Assembly: GCA_014382585.1 (NCBI GenBank)
Contig: JACNJL010000050.1
Coordinates: 43,968-107,967 of the forward strand
Length of the DNA stretch: 64,000 nt
DNA from: Limisphaerales bacterium
Lineage (GTDB): Bacteria > Verrucomicrobiota > Verrucomicrobiia > Limisphaerales > UBA1100
Direction of reading: 5' to 3'
The notes beneath the pieces were generated by a model, which was given only the letters and a program-made list of their open reading frames with translations, did not search any database and was not told where the DNA came from. Positions within the stretch are counted from its first letter, which is position 1. The number at the start of each line of letters is the position of its first letter. The position numbers and the translations under genes were made by a program. Shown here piece after piece: positions 8,581-18,793 of the stretch.

Positions 8581-10020
8581 CGGTGTTGGGCGCTTCAAAT
8601 CGTTGTCGCGAAGGGCTTTTAGTTTGGCGGCGAGGCGGGTTTTGAATTGGGAAACGGTTTTTTGATGGGCCGGTTTGTTGGCGAGGTTGGTGAATTGGTT
8701 TGGGTCGGTTTTCATATCGAACAGCTCGATGCCACGCTCTGCATTTTCGCCATATTGAATGTACGCCCAGTTTTCATCACGCAGCAGAAAACCTTGTCGC
8801 ATTGGGGCCACGGAGAAGGCGGTATTGCGCACCTCGTGTTTGGGATCCTGCAGCATAGTTGAAATGTCTTTGCCCTGCAAACGCGCCTGAGCCGGCAAGC
8901 CGCATAGGCTGGATAAGGTAGGGTAGAGATCAAGTAACTCGACAAACGATTTGCACACGGCGGGTTTTTGGCCGGGCACGCTGATGATGAGCGGCACTTG
9001 CGAGGACTCATCGAGCAGACTCACCTTGGCCCAAAAATCGTGCTCGCCGAGATGGTAGCCGTGGTCGCTAGTGAAGATGACGATGGTGCGATCGGCCTCG
9101 CCGGATCGTTTCAGCGCGGCCATCACCTTGCCCACCTGGGCATCCATAAACGCCACCGAAGCGTAGTAGCCGCCCACGGCTTTTTTCTGGCGGCGAATAT
9201 CCATTTTCATATTCACACTGGTTTTGTAATTGATGCCCGCCTTCGGGATGTCGTCCCAATCACTTTTCAGCTTTTCCGGCAGCTTCATTTTTGAATACGG
9301 TAAAAAGGGTTTGTAATATTTTGCCGGCGCCACAAACGGCACGTGCGGTCGCACGAAACCCACGCCGAGGAAAAACGGCTTGTCCTGGCCGGCATATTTG
9401 CCGATCAACTCCACGGCCTTGTCAGCGGTTTTGCCGTCGGAGTGCACGAGGTCATTGCCTTCCGCCTCCACCACCACAAACGTGTTGCCGCCCACCACGG
9501 GGCGTTTGCCATCGGGATTGCCCTCGAGCGTCTCGCCATTGCCGGGCGCTTTCCATTCCGGACCGGGGCTATTGAAGCGCTCGGTCCAGCTTGCCGCGTC
9601 ATCCGCGCCGTGCCCGCCGCCCTCGATGCCGCCGGGCACGCCCATGTGAAAAATCTTGCTCACGCGCGCGGCGTGGTAGCCTTGGTTTTTGAAATGCTGC
9701 GACCACGTGGCCCGTTCCCCAATCTGCGGGCGCGGATTCTTGTAGCCCAACACTCCGGTGGCGTGCGGATAATATCCGGACATCAACGAAGCCCGCGACG
9801 GCCCGCAGTACGTTCCCTGACAATACGCCCGCGTAAAGCGTGTGCCGCGGGCGGCAATCGCATCAATATTCGGCGTTTGGCAAACCGTATTGCCGTAGCA
9901 CGACAGCGCCGTGGACGTGAGGTCATCAGAAATGATAAACAGCACATTATATTTCGGTGCCGCCACCGCAGGCCCTGCCAAAGCCATCACAGCCAAGGCA
10001 AAAAAGAAAAGACGTTTCAC
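8578..10020 (-). CDS. secreted sulfatase, iduronate-2-sulfatase-like
   Basis: A 480-residue protein with signal peptide MKRLFFFALAVMALAGPAVA. The DD metal pair is at 32-33 and the signature CGPSRASLMSG has the modified Cys72. The segments 'GYHAARVSKIFHMG', '[22 protein letters not shown]' and '[32 protein letters not shown]' are typical of the iduronate-2-sulfatase branch. It would remove sulfate from uronic-acid-containing or similar glycans; true specificity is unknown. It is divergent from the DUF1592 gene starting at 10119, so 10021-10118 should hold promoters for both directions, although no convincing -35/-10 pair was identified. Confidence 0.93.
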   Translation of the reverse strand: MKRLFFFALAVMALAGPAVAAPKYNVLFIISDDLTSTALSCYGNTVCQTPNIDAIAARGTRFTRAYCQGTYCGPSRASLMSGYYPHATGVLGYKNPRPQIGERATWSQHFKNQGYHAARVSKIFHMGVPGGIEGGGHGADDAASWTERFNSPGPEWKAPGNGETLEGNPDGKRPVVGGNTFVVVEAEGNDLVHSDGKTADKAVELIGKYAGQDKPFFLGVGFVRPHVPFVAPAKYYKPFLPYSKMKLPEKLKSDWDDIPKAGINYKTSVNMKMDIRRQKKAVGGYYASVAFMDAQVGKVMAALKRSGEADRTIVIFTSDHGYHLGEHDFWAKVSLLDESSQVPLIISVPGQKPAVCKSFVELLDLYPTLSSLCGLPAQARLQGKDISTMLQDPKHEVRNTAFSVAPMRQGFLLRDENWAYIQYGENAERGIELFDMKTDPNQFTNLANKPAHQKTVSQFKTRLAAKLKALRDNDLKRPTP

Positions 10021-10118
10021 GGGCTAAACGTACCGCCCCACCCCGCTCTTGTCCCGCTGAAAACGCTTCCTTGTCTTGGCGGGGCGTGGCAGTTTTGTTC
10101 GCTGAACGGGGTTGCGAG

Positions 10119-12719
10119 ATGATGAGTCCAAATTCTGGAATGCGATTGGTGTTTTATATTGCTTGCTTTGGGGTGGTGATCTCAGCGAGCGCGGCGCGGG
10201 TGGCTTCGGGGTTGGTGGTGTTTTATGATTTTGGATCGGCGCAAGGCGCGGTGGTGCGGGATCGTTCAGGTGTGAAGCCGGCCGTTGATTTGCAAATTGC
10301 CGCTCTGCAAAATGTGCAGCGTGCGAAAGGCTCTCTGGAGATTAGCAAGGGCACGGTGATTCGCTCGGCGCAACCGCCCGCACGGCTCATCAACGCCTTG
10401 AAGCGGTCGGGCGAAATCACGATTGAAGCGTGGCTGCAACCGGCCAACACAACGCAGGATGGCCCGGCACGAATAATCACCCTTTCGCGCGACACCTCCG
10501 AACGCAACTTCACGCTCGGCCAGGAAAAAAATCTCTTCGACGTGCGGCTGCGCACAAGCCGTTCGAGTAACAACGGCATCCCCTCCACCGCCACGCCCGC
10601 GCGCAGTCTTGCCGCGCGACTCACGCACGTGGTGTTTACGCGCGACCGAGCGGGGCGCACCACCATTTTTCTCGATGGCAAACGCCGCGCCGATCAAACC
10701 ATCGCCGGCAATTTCGCCAACTGGAACAACGGCTACACCCTCGCGCTGGGCAATGAACTGAGCAATGAACGGCCGTGGCGGGGGACGTTTCATCTGGTGG
10801 CGATTTATGACCGCAGTCTTTCGTCGACGGAAGTGACGCAAAATTTCCAAGCCGGCCCGCAAGGCAAAGTGGATCGCGCCGCCATTGCAAAAGCCGAAAG
10901 CATCGAGTTATTCGAAACTAAAATCGCGCCGCTGTTCGCCAAGCATTGCCTAGAATGCCACGACCCCGCCACACGCAAGGGCAAGCTGGATCTCACGCAA
11001 AGAGCAACCGCCTTTGCCGATAGCGAAACCATTGTGCCGGGCAAATCGACCGCGAGCTTGATTTGGGAAGTGGTTTCGGAAAATGAAATGCCGAAGAAAC
11101 GCCCGCCGCTTTCGACCGAGGAAAAAGCCGCGCTAAAGCAATGGATCGACGGCGGCGCGCAGTGGTCGCTCGCGCGCATTGATCCCGCCGTGTACACGCA
11201 CGGTGAGTCATCGCACGCGAATTGGATTCGCCGACTCACCGTGCCCGAGTACATCGCCACCGTGCGCGCCGCGACGGGGGTGGACATCAGCACGGATGCG
11301 CGCCACCTGTTGCCGCCGGACGTGCGCGCCGATGGGTTTTCAAACACCTCCTATAATCTCAACGTCGGCCTCAAGCACATCAACGCGTACGCGCAATTGG
11401 CCGCGATGATTACAAAACGCATTGATCCCAAAAAATTTGCCGCGCGCTTTTCGCGCAGTCGTGATATGACCGATAAAGTGATGCGTCCGCTGGTGGAGGC
11501 GATGGGCAAATGGCTGCTGCGCGGGCCGTTGAACGACCGTGAGATTGTCGTGTACCGCGGCATCACCACCACCGTGGTGGCCAATGGCGGCGGGTTTGAT
11601 GAAGCCATCGGATTGGTGATTGAAGCGATGCTGCAATCGCCGCGCTTTATTTATCGCATCGAGAATCAAAAAACTGACGGGCCGTTGGATGGCTATGAAA
11701 TGGCCTCGCGTTTGAGCTATCTCATTTGGGGCGCGCCGCCCGATGCCGCGCTATACGCCTCTGCCGAAAAGGGCGAGCTGGCCAATGCCGCAAAACTGCA
11801 GGCGCACGTGCGGCGGATGTTAAAGGATCCGCGCGCGGTGGATCGTTCGGTGCAGTTCGTGAGCGAATGGCTCAACCTCGATCACCTCGCCAACCTTCGC
11901 CCCGACAAAAAACGTTTCCCCAACTGGACCCCCGCGTTGGCCGCCGATATGCGAACGGAGACGATTGCGTTTTTTACGGAAGTGGCTTGGAAACAAAATC
12001 GTCCGCTCGCCGATTTGCTCAATGCGCAGGTCAGCTTTCTCACGCCCGCATTGGCGCGGCATTATCGGATGCCGAACATTGCCGCCGGAAACAATCTCAC
12101 CCGCTACGACCTCGCCGACATCCCCGCGCGCGGGGGGTTGCTCACGCAAGGCAGCGTGCTCACGGTGGGCGGCGATGGGGCCTCGATGGTCACGCGCGGC
12201 CTCTTCGTGATGCACGATCTGCTGCGCGGCGTGGTGAAAGATCCGCCACCCTGCGTGGACACCACCCCGGTGCCCACCAAACCCGGCCTCACCCAACGCG
12301 CCATCGCCGCGCAACGCATCGCCAACAAAAAATGCGGCGGCTGCCACAGTAAATTTGAACCACTCGCCTTTGGCCTGGAAAAATACGATGGCCTCGGCGC
12401 GTTTTTTGAAAAAGATCCGCACGGCAACCGCCTGCGCGAAGACGGCCAAATCCTTTTCCCCAGCGCTGCGAAATCCATCGCCTACAAAACCTCCGCCGAA
12501 CTCATGAATCAACTTGCCGCCAGCGATCGCGTCCGCCATAGCCTCACGTGGAAACTTACCCAGTTCGCCCTCGGCCGCCCCCTCGGCGCGCGCGATGCAC
12601 ACACCGTTGACAAAATTCACCTCGCCGCCCAAAAACAAGGCGGCACTTACCCCGCCCTCATCACCGCCATCGCAATGAGCGACTTGATGCGAACCACACA
12701 AACTGAGCACAGCAAATGA
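10119..12719 (+). CDS. LamG-PSCyt diheme protein with DUF1587/DUF1592/DUF1588/DUF1585 domains
   Basis: About 866 residues from the ATG at 10119 (10122 and 10140 are alternatives; all keep the signal peptide). A LamG/concanavalin-like domain spans ~30-215. A PSCyt1 heme motif CLECH begins at ~277. DUF1587 follows (HANWIRRLTVPEYIATVRAATGV), then DUF1592 (EMASRLSYLIWGAPPDAALY), DUF1588 with a second heme motif CGGCH at ~739, and DUF1585. These planctomycete-type proteins are exported and probably bind two hemes c; their reaction is unknown. It overlaps the downstream DUF1552 gene by 4 bp (ATGA). The LamG domain may bind a glycan. Confidence 0.9.
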   Translation: MMSPNSGMRLVFYIACFGVVISASAARVASGLVVFYDFGSAQGAVVRDRSGVKPAVDLQIAALQNVQRAKGSLEISKGTVIRSAQPPARLINALKRSGEITIEAWLQPANTTQDGPARIITLSRDTSERNFTLGQEKNLFDVRLRTSRSSNNGIPSTATPARSLAARLTHVVFTRDRAGRTTIFLDGKRRADQTIAGNFANWNNGYTLALGNELSNERPWRGTFHLVAIYDRSLSSTEVTQNFQAGPQGKVDRAAIAKAESIELFETKIAPLFAKHCLECHDPATRKGKLDLTQRATAFADSETIVPGKSTASLIWEVVSENEMPKKRPPLSTEEKAALKQWIDGGAQWSLARIDPAVYTHGESSHANWIRRLTVPEYIATVRAATGVDISTDARHLLPPDVRADGFSNTSYNLNVGLKHINAYAQLAAMITKRIDPKKFAARFSRSRDMTDKVMRPLVEAMGKWLLRGPLNDREIVVYRGITTTVVANGGGFDEAIGLVIEAMLQSPRFIYRIENQKTDGPLDGYEMASRLSYLIWGAPPDAALYASAEKGELANAAKLQAHVRRMLKDPRAVDRSVQFVSEWLNLDHLANLRPDKKRFPNWTPALAADMRTETIAFFTEVAWKQNRPLADLLNAQVSFLTPALARHYRMPNIAAGNNLTRYDLADIPARGGLLTQGSVLTVGGDGASMVTRGLFVMHDLLRGVVKDPPPCVDTTPVPTKPGLTQRAIAAQRIANKKCGGCHSKFEPLAFGLEKYDGLGAFFEKDPHGNRLREDGQILFPSAAKSIAYKTSAELMNQLAASDRVRHSLTWKLTQFALGRPLGARDAHTVDKIHLAAQKQGGTYPALITAIAMSDLMRTTQTEHSK

Positions 12720-14128
12720 CAACCAAAATCAATCGCCGACACATGTTAAAGGGCCTTGGCACGGTGGGCATTGGCTTGCCGTTGATCGAAGAAATGATCG
12801 CAAGCAATGCATTGGGCGCGGCGAAGGCGGCGGTGCCGGTGCGGGCGTTTAATGTTTTTTTTGGACTGGGGATTCCGGCGCCCTTGCAGGCCGAGGGGTT
12901 TGCGGATGTGTTCGAGCCGTTGCAATCGCTCAGCAAAAAGTTGCTCATCCTGCGCAACGTGGATCACGTGCGCTGCGATGTGCGCGGGATCAATGCGCAT
13001 TTTGATGGGGCAACCGGATCGTTTACCGCCCAACCCGCGGGCGGCGAGGCCAAGGCGGGCGGGCCTTCAATTGATCAAGTGGTGCGGCACGCGCATCATC
13101 CCAAAGGGTTGCCGACCGGGATGGTTCCCACGCTGGTGGGCGGCACGTTTTTCCGGCGCAGTCGCGTGGGGCGCTATCATCACAGTTATAATCTCGATGG
13201 CACGGTGGCGGCGCGGATGCAGGAAAAACCACGCGATTTATTTGACCGCGTGTTTGGCACATTCGGCGGCACCAACAATGCCGATGCCCGCGCGCAACGG
13301 CTCAAGCGCAGTGTGCTCGATTCGGTGGTGGATCAATATCGTTTTTACAGCGGCCCCAACTCACCGTTGGGCGCGGCTTCCAAATCGCGCGTGAAGGATC
13401 ATCTCGATCGCATTCGGGAATTCGAGCAACGCGCCTTTGCGATGCAGCATCAAAAAGGTAACCCCGGATTGCCGCCGCGCTCGCGCGTGCCCCACGGTGG
13501 GCCGGCCGATCCGGGCGGCGAAGGCATCGATATTACGCTGGAGGAACTCACCACCGAATGGCGGTTGCTCGCCGATCTTTATGCGTTGGCGATTGAAATG
13601 GATCGCGCGCGGTTTGGCTCAATCACCTTCCTCGCCGCGGGCGAACGCATTCGCCTCACGGGCAATTATAAATTCAATGGCCGTTCGCGCTTCACATTTG
13701 ATGATTCAAAAATGCATCGGCGCGGTGGCTCGGCCGGTTGCAGCCACGAGTGGTGGCACAAGTTCAACGAAACGAAAAAGAACGAGCAGCTCCGCGCCCA
13801 CGCACATTTGAAGATGAATGAGGTGGCGTATTTTTTGAAACGGCTCGACAGCACGAAGGAATCAAACGGCCGCAGCATTTTGGAAAACTCTATGATCACG
13901 ATTTCAACCGAATCGGGCGATGGCCGCCACAACGATGTGAAGCGCGAGCTATCGGGAATTTTCCACGCCATCACCGGCGCCAACGACCGCTTCAAGACCG
14001 GCCAAATCATGGACGTGAAAGCCGAAGGCATTGACGTTTACAACACGATGCTCGGCGCGATGGGCGCGAAGACGCGGCTTGGCCCGGCCAACCGTCAGGG
14101 TAAATCCGTCGATGGAATTCGGGTTTAG
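12716..14128 (+). CDS. DUF1552 family Tat-exported protein
   Basis: A 470-residue protein starting in an ATGA overlap with the DUF1592 gene before it. The N-terminus carries a twin-arginine signal (INRRHMLKGLGTVGIGLPL). The family blocks 'RSVLDSVVDQYRFY', 'YALAIEMDRARFGSITF' and 'SMITISTESGDGRHNDVKRELSGIF' are recognisable. DUF1552 proteins almost always sit next to DUF1592 cytochrome proteins in PVC genomes and their activity is not established. Tat export implies folding, perhaps with a cofactor or metal, before secretion. The final residues end 15 bp before the convergent isomerase gene. Confidence 0.9.
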   Translation: MTTKINRRHMLKGLGTVGIGLPLIEEMIASNALGAAKAAVPVRAFNVFFGLGIPAPLQAEGFADVFEPLQSLSKKLLILRNVDHVRCDVRGINAHFDGATGSFTAQPAGGEAKAGGPSIDQVVRHAHHPKGLPTGMVPTLVGGTFFRRSRVGRYHHSYNLDGTVAARMQEKPRDLFDRVFGTFGGTNNADARAQRLKRSVLDSVVDQYRFYSGPNSPLGAASKSRVKDHLDRIREFEQRAFAMQHQKGNPGLPPRSRVPHGGPADPGGEGIDITLEELTTEWRLLADLYALAIEMDRARFGSITFLAAGERIRLTGNYKFNGRSRFTFDDSKMHRRGGSAGCSHEWWHKFNETKKNEQLRAHAHLKMNEVAYFLKRLDSTKESNGRSILENSMITISTESGDGRHNDVKRELSGIFHAITGANDRFKTGQIMDVKAEGIDVYNTMLGAMGAKTRLGPANRQGKSVDGIRV

Positions 14129-14143
14129 ATCGCTTAGATCCGA

Positions 14144-15058
14144 TTAGGCTGCCGCAGCCTTGAGGGCTTTTTGGATCAGCGCTTTGGTTTTGAGCGCGCC
14201 CTGGATGGGATCCACGCCGCCGCCTTCGAACTCGATCGAGATGACACCGGAGTAGTCGGACTCATAAATGATCTTCAGCATCCGATAGTAGTCAGTATTG
14301 GTTTCATTGCCTTTGGCATCGAACTTCAATGCCTTGGCGCACACGGCCGGAGCAAAGGGGAGGCTTTTGGTAACGCCTTCGTAACGGTTGTACCGGCCAA
14401 AGTTGTTGAAGTCAGGCAACAGACCCGCATTGGGACGGTTGATCTTTTTCATCGCAGCCAGAAGCCAATCCGGATCCTGTGAATTGCCGCCATGGGGCTC
14501 GATCACAATCTTCACTTGGGTGCCTTTGGCATAATCACACAAAGCACCCAACCCCTTGGCGGCTTGATCAAGATTCTCATCGCGATCACCTCCCGATCGG
14601 CAATTAACACGAATCGCATCACAGCCAAGTTGCGCAGCGCAATCCACCCAGCCCTTGTGTTCATCAATCGCGCGGGTCCGTGCCTTGGCATCCCGCGAAT
14701 CAAGCTGGTTCTTGGCATCGACCAAAATGAGGACATTTTTCATACCCTCACCCGTGGTCCGCTTAACCAACTCCTTCATGTATGATTGATTAGTATGCTT
14801 CCCGTTAAAAGGTCGGTTCCAGTACTCAATATAAGTGATGCCCAACTTCTCCTTGGCCAACGCGGGATAGTCCAAGTGGTCGAGTTTCCCGGCCCCAATC
14901 CAGCGGTGGAACGTATATTCCTGAATACCAATTTGAAAACGGTTCGGATCATTCTTGTCCTTGGCCAAAAGTGTGGGTGCGAATGAAATTACCGGCGCAG
15001 CCAGTGCGGTATTACGAATAAAGGTCCGTCGAGAGAGTGATTGCATGCGCGAAACCAT
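14144..15058 (-). CDS. Tat-exported sugar phosphate isomerase/epimerase-like TIM barrel protein
   Basis: A 304-residue protein; the ATG at 15058 is taken, with 15046 equally possible. The N-terminus is a Tat signal (SRRTFIRNTALAAPVISFAP). The rest matches the xylose-isomerase-like TIM barrel superfamily: 'QEYTFHRWIGAGKLDHLDYPALAKEKLGITYIEYWN', 'IRVNCRSGGDRDENLDQAAKGL', 'VIEPHGG' and 'GVISIEFEGGG', whose Glu and His residues are typical metal ligands. Related proteins isomerise or epimerise sugars, including keto-sugars. It is the last gene of the minus-strand group 23339-14144. The substrate is unknown. Confidence 0.87.
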   Translation of the reverse strand: MVSRMQSLSRRTFIRNTALAAPVISFAPTLLAKDKNDPNRFQIGIQEYTFHRWIGAGKLDHLDYPALAKEKLGITYIEYWNRPFNGKHTNQSYMKELVKRTTGEGMKNVLILVDAKNQLDSRDAKARTRAIDEHKGWVDCAAQLGCDAIRVNCRSGGDRDENLDQAAKGLGALCDYAKGTQVKIVIEPHGGNSQDPDWLLAAMKKINRPNAGLLPDFNNFGRYNRYEGVTKSLPFAPAVCAKALKFDAKGNETNTDYYRMLKIIYESDYSGVISIEFEGGGVDPIQGALKTKALIQKALKAAAA

Positions 15059-15152
15059 GACGCACCGACCGGAAAAAAGGAAGCTCTGTTGGGTTTTTTA
15101 ACGCTTATGGAGACCCTTGCAAACCTGTCGAGGAATGTGCCGAGGAGGATTT

Positions 15153-16658
15153 TTACTTATTCTTTTTTGGTTTGCGCCCGTCGCGTGACACCGGCTCTGG
15201 ATATTTAGCCAGTGTGGCCGCTAATTGCCTCACCAACGCCGGTTTCTGCTTGGCCAGGTTCACTGTTTCTACGCTTCCCGTGGAGTAATCGTATAACTCA
15301 TATTCTGCTTTATTGACCGGCTCGCCGGGGTTGCGCCATTCCACCAACCGGTAGCGTTCAGTACGAATCGCGCGCCCTAACCGCCGGCGCGGGTAAGCAT
15401 GAAAGGCATGGTCCCGCACCCGTGCTTTAGAGTTTTTCAATACCGGCACGAGACTTTTTCCATCAATGGACTGTGGACCCTTGGGCGAAGGCAAACCGGC
15501 TAGTTCAGCAACCGTCGGGTAAATATCCACCGTCTCAGCCAGTTGCCGGGTAACGCTGCCCGCCTTGGCCACGCCCGGTGCCACAATCAGAATGGGAATG
15601 CGGTTGGCCTGCTCATAGTTCGTATGCTTAGTCCAAATACTTAAGTCACCCAGGTGCCAGCCGTGGTCCCCCCAAAGAACGACAATGGTGTTATCCTCCA
15701 ATCCCAATTGTTTAAGTGCTGCTGTTACTCTACCAATCTGCACATCCACATAGGCTGTACTCGCATAATATCCATGAATGAGTTCACGTGTAAGTGCCTC
15801 ATCTACCTGTCCATTGACCGGCACCGGTTTGTAGGCAGAGATTTCACCCGCTTTTTTCAATGCCACCGGTGGAGCGTCCTTAGGAAAAGTTTTAATCTTG
15901 GGCATGGGCAACTTGGCCGGATCAAACATGTCCCAGTATTTTTTTGGCGCGGAAAACGGCAGATGCGGGCGCACGAAACCGGCAGTAATAAAGAAGGGGA
16001 TGCCACTCTTCTCACACCGCGCCTTGGCAGCCTGCAACCGAGCAATCGTTTCAGTTGCCACGCGGCCATCGGCATAATCATCATCTTTTGCCACCGGAGC
16101 TTCAAATGCCGCGCCCCGCGGCAATGAACGAATGCTTCCAAGCTTCTGATTGGTGAAGAGAGCCTCCTCACGGGTGAGCTTGCCGCCATCGGTACTCTCA
16201 GGATCAAGATACTCAATTACCTTGTCATGAAAATGAGGGATGCTGAAGGACTTGGGATCACCGAGATTACCATGACCAATATGAAACACCTTGCCCAACG
16301 ATTCAGTGCGGTAACCGTGCATTGCAAAATACTGCGGCATGGTCACCGCATTGGGTAAAACCCGACGCAACTGGCTCCCCAGTCCATAAAGGCCCGTGGA
16401 GGTGGAGTGCGAACCCAACATCAACGTAAAGCGTGAGGGAGCACACACCGCCTGATTGCAGTAGGCCAAATCAAACCGCATCCCGCGCTTCGCCAAAGCA
16501 TCCATGGCCGGGGTAATCGCATGCTTGTCCTCATAGCAACCCATAGCCGGCTTCAAATCATCGACTAGTATCAAGAGCACATTCGGTTTTTCAGCGTGGA
16601 GGAACCCCGAAAGAAAAAGGAGAGGAAAAAAAGTTTTGATTTGGATCAATCTTATCAT
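15153..16658 (-). CDS. secreted sulfatase, iduronate-2-sulfatase-like
   Basis: A 501-residue protein from the ATG at 16658, which forms an ATGA overlap with the stop of the sulfatase gene upstream and begins the signal peptide (MIRLIQIKTFFPLLFLSGFLHA). DD is at 33-34 and the signature CAPSRFTLMLGS has Cys72. 'HGYRTESLGKVFHIGHGN', 'PFFITAGFVRPHLPFSAPKKYWDMFDP' and 'VVLWGDHGWHLGDLSIWTKHTNYE' place it with the iduronate-2-sulfatase branch. It is translationally coupled to a sulfatase of a different branch, suggesting joint action on one glycan. Confidence 0.93.
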   Translation of the reverse strand: MIRLIQIKTFFPLLFLSGFLHAEKPNVLLILVDDLKPAMGCYEDKHAITPAMDALAKRGMRFDLAYCNQAVCAPSRFTLMLGSHSTSTGLYGLGSQLRRVLPNAVTMPQYFAMHGYRTESLGKVFHIGHGNLGDPKSFSIPHFHDKVIEYLDPESTDGGKLTREEALFTNQKLGSIRSLPRGAAFEAPVAKDDDYADGRVATETIARLQAAKARCEKSGIPFFITAGFVRPHLPFSAPKKYWDMFDPAKLPMPKIKTFPKDAPPVALKKAGEISAYKPVPVNGQVDEALTRELIHGYYASTAYVDVQIGRVTAALKQLGLEDNTIVVLWGDHGWHLGDLSIWTKHTNYEQANRIPILIVAPGVAKAGSVTRQLAETVDIYPTVAELAGLPSPKGPQSIDGKSLVPVLKNSKARVRDHAFHAYPRRRLGRAIRTERYRLVEWRNPGEPVNKAEYELYDYSTGSVETVNLAKQKPALVRQLAATLAKYPEPVSRDGRKPKKNK

Positions 16659-18778
16659 TTTAAAATCCGTACTGAGATGGCACCCAAACGCCACTGACCC
16701 GCCGTCTCCACTCCGTAATGCGGACTGCTATCCAATTTCAAGGTTTGACCGGCACGCAGCACCCCCAGATCACTAATGACCCCCTCTTGAGTCTTCGCGT
16801 CATTATCGGCGTCCACACAATAGATAGCCAACGGTGCCGCCTTACCCATTTGGTAGAATCCACCACACACACCCTTGCCCGCCACAATCGCCACTGATTC
16901 GACAATGACATCCTTATCAAATTGAATGTGGAGAGATTCCCCGCCATCCACCTGTTCAAACTTTCCGCCACTTAATCCAAGTCCGCGAAAGTTGGGACTG
17001 ATGGTGACACCCTGCTCGCCTTTGCCGATCACGGTGATGCTTAACCACTTCGATTTCATAACGAGACGGTTCGATTTAGCGGGTTTGAACAAGTCATCGA
17101 GCCGGTTTCCCTTGTCTTCTTTGCGCCAATCGAACGTGACGCGTTTTTCTGTGCCGGCATCGATCAGACGATTGCCACCGACGCTGCGATAGAGAAGCGC
17201 CTGTTGCCCGAGATGTGCGACTAAAGGTTTCAGGTCGGTGTCATCGATCCGGTTTATCTTCTCCCATTGATCGTCGGCAAGATTGAAGAGTTCGTAGGGT
17301 TCAGCCTTGCCCTCGCGAAGCAGTTTAGCATTGAAGAAGATCTTCCATTGTCCGGTGAATGTTTTGCCATCCACCTCCGGTGAATCCAATCGCATGGCGA
17401 CGACAGCCGGGTCTTCCTTGGCTTCCTTGTGATCATTAAAGAATAACGGCGGGCGGCTCTTAAACTCAGCACCACTCCGCATCGACTCCAAAACGCTCAC
17501 ACTATCTTCAGCACCCTTCGCACCCTTGGCTAGGTCAGGGAGCTGACTATCTATTATCTCAGCGAACGTGGCATACATATCGGTCAACCCAATCACCGAA
17601 CGATTTATTTTTCCGGGAGTTGAAGCTTTACCATCCCCAACCCGACCTGCTGGCCAAGCAGCGATGAAAGGCACCCGGTGCCCTCCCTCATAACAACTCC
17701 CCTTGTTACTGCGAAAGGGGCCGGTGGCAATGTTGCTGTTTTTTTCCGCCCCGTTATCACTGGTAAAAATGACCAAGGTATTTTCAATCAACCGGCTCTC
17801 TGGCTGTCTTGGATCGGGTGTTGCCTTCAACCAGTCGATTAGTCGCCCCAAAGCCACGTCATTTTCATAAAGGTAATCATGCCGTGCATCCATGGGTGCC
17901 CCGCTTTTGGTACGGGCTGCACCCGCCACCGGTTTGCCCCCGATTTTATCATCGGGTGTATAAGGGGTATGGTTGGAATTAGCGGGGTAATATAAAAAGA
18001 AAGGCCGCATTCTCGTTCCCTTCTCTTGAATATGGCCATTCAAAAACTCCAGTGCATGATCTGAATGGCGACTACCCAGCTTCTTTAAAATGTAAGCCTT
18101 GGGCCCGCCGGCCACCAATTGCTTTCCATTCTTGGTCGCCCCAATCGCAACGCGCCCATGAATATGGCCGGGGCCCACCGCTTGATTTGGGTTATTACGC
18201 TTGGCTCGGTTCCTGTGTGCCGCATCAGGGCCTGAAGTCCCGTGAGAACGGGAGGTAAACCGCGCAAAATCAAACCCATGATCCAGAGGCGTCGTATGTA
18301 AAGGCTGGCTAAGATCCGCATCCTGCCAACCCGCTGCTGGCTTCCCGTTACGTTGGCGGTAACGCAGACCCACATGCCATTTCCCTACCATGCCGGTGCC
18401 GTATCCTGAATCACGTAACATTGTTGCGAGGGTTGGCCTGCCCGCTTCAATCATAGGATCTCCTTGAGCCCCGAAAAGGACCCACCATTTCATCCGGCTG
18501 CGCCATGGATAACGACCCGTAAGCAGCCCATAACGAGTGGGCGTACAGCGTGAGGAGGGCGTATGAGCATCAGTAAACCGCACACCCATCCGCGCCAACC
18601 GTTCCATCTGCGGCGTGTGCAACTGCACGTTATCGGCGTTGCCCGTAAAATCCTGAAAGGCGCTGGTATCGCCCATCCCCATATCATCAGCCATGAAGAA
18701 AATGATATTGGGCTTATCAGCTGCACGAACGGACAACGCAACCAGACAGAGAATCAAAAAAAAACGGATCACGGGCAA
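16655..18778 (-). CDS. secreted arylsulfatase with extra C-terminal domain
   Basis: A 707-residue protein, longer than the usual 450-550. Signal peptide MPVIRFFLILCLVALSVRA; DD at 31-32; signature RCTPTRYGLLTGR with Cys78 and Thr in place of the usual Ser; then 'YGTGMVGKWHVGLRYRQRNGKP' and 'VIFTSDNGAEKNSNIATGPFRSNKG'. After the sulfatase fold (~1-545), residues ~550-707 form a beta-rich domain of unknown type ending in 'LSVRILK'-like sequence. It starts 15 bp downstream of the SnoaL-like gene and overlaps the next sulfatase by 4 bp. Sulfate ester hydrolysis is expected; the target is unknown. Confidence 0.92.
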   Translation of the reverse strand: MPVIRFFLILCLVALSVRAADKPNIIFFMADDMGMGDTSAFQDFTGNADNVQLHTPQMERLARMGVRFTDAHTPSSRCTPTRYGLLTGRYPWRSRMKWWVLFGAQGDPMIEAGRPTLATMLRDSGYGTGMVGKWHVGLRYRQRNGKPAAGWQDADLSQPLHTTPLDHGFDFARFTSRSHGTSGPDAAHRNRAKRNNPNQAVGPGHIHGRVAIGATKNGKQLVAGGPKAYILKKLGSRHSDHALEFLNGHIQEKGTRMRPFFLYYPANSNHTPYTPDDKIGGKPVAGAARTKSGAPMDARHDYLYENDVALGRLIDWLKATPDPRQPESRLIENTLVIFTSDNGAEKNSNIATGPFRSNKGSCYEGGHRVPFIAAWPAGRVGDGKASTPGKINRSVIGLTDMYATFAEIIDSQLPDLAKGAKGAEDSVSVLESMRSGAEFKSRPPLFFNDHKEAKEDPAVVAMRLDSPEVDGKTFTGQWKIFFNAKLLREGKAEPYELFNLADDQWEKINRIDDTDLKPLVAHLGQQALLYRSVGGNRLIDAGTEKRVTFDWRKEDKGNRLDDLFKPAKSNRLVMKSKWLSITVIGKGEQGVTISPNFRGLGLSGGKFEQVDGGESLHIQFDKDVIVESVAIVAGKGVCGGFYQMGKAAPLAIYCVDADNDAKTQEGVISDLGVLRAGQTLKLDSSPHYGVETAGQWRLGAISVRILK

Positions 18779-18793
18779 CAGCCTGCCCGAAAG

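Noticed and set aside
9343..10122. 259-codon plus-strand open frame
   Set aside because: It lies over a clear sulfatase on the other strand, and its composition is rich in R, H and A as expected of a shadow frame.
16655..18778. frameshift joining the two adjacent sulfatases into one gene
   Set aside because: Each has its own signal peptide, DD pair and CxPxR motif; the 4-bp overlap is ordinary translational coupling.
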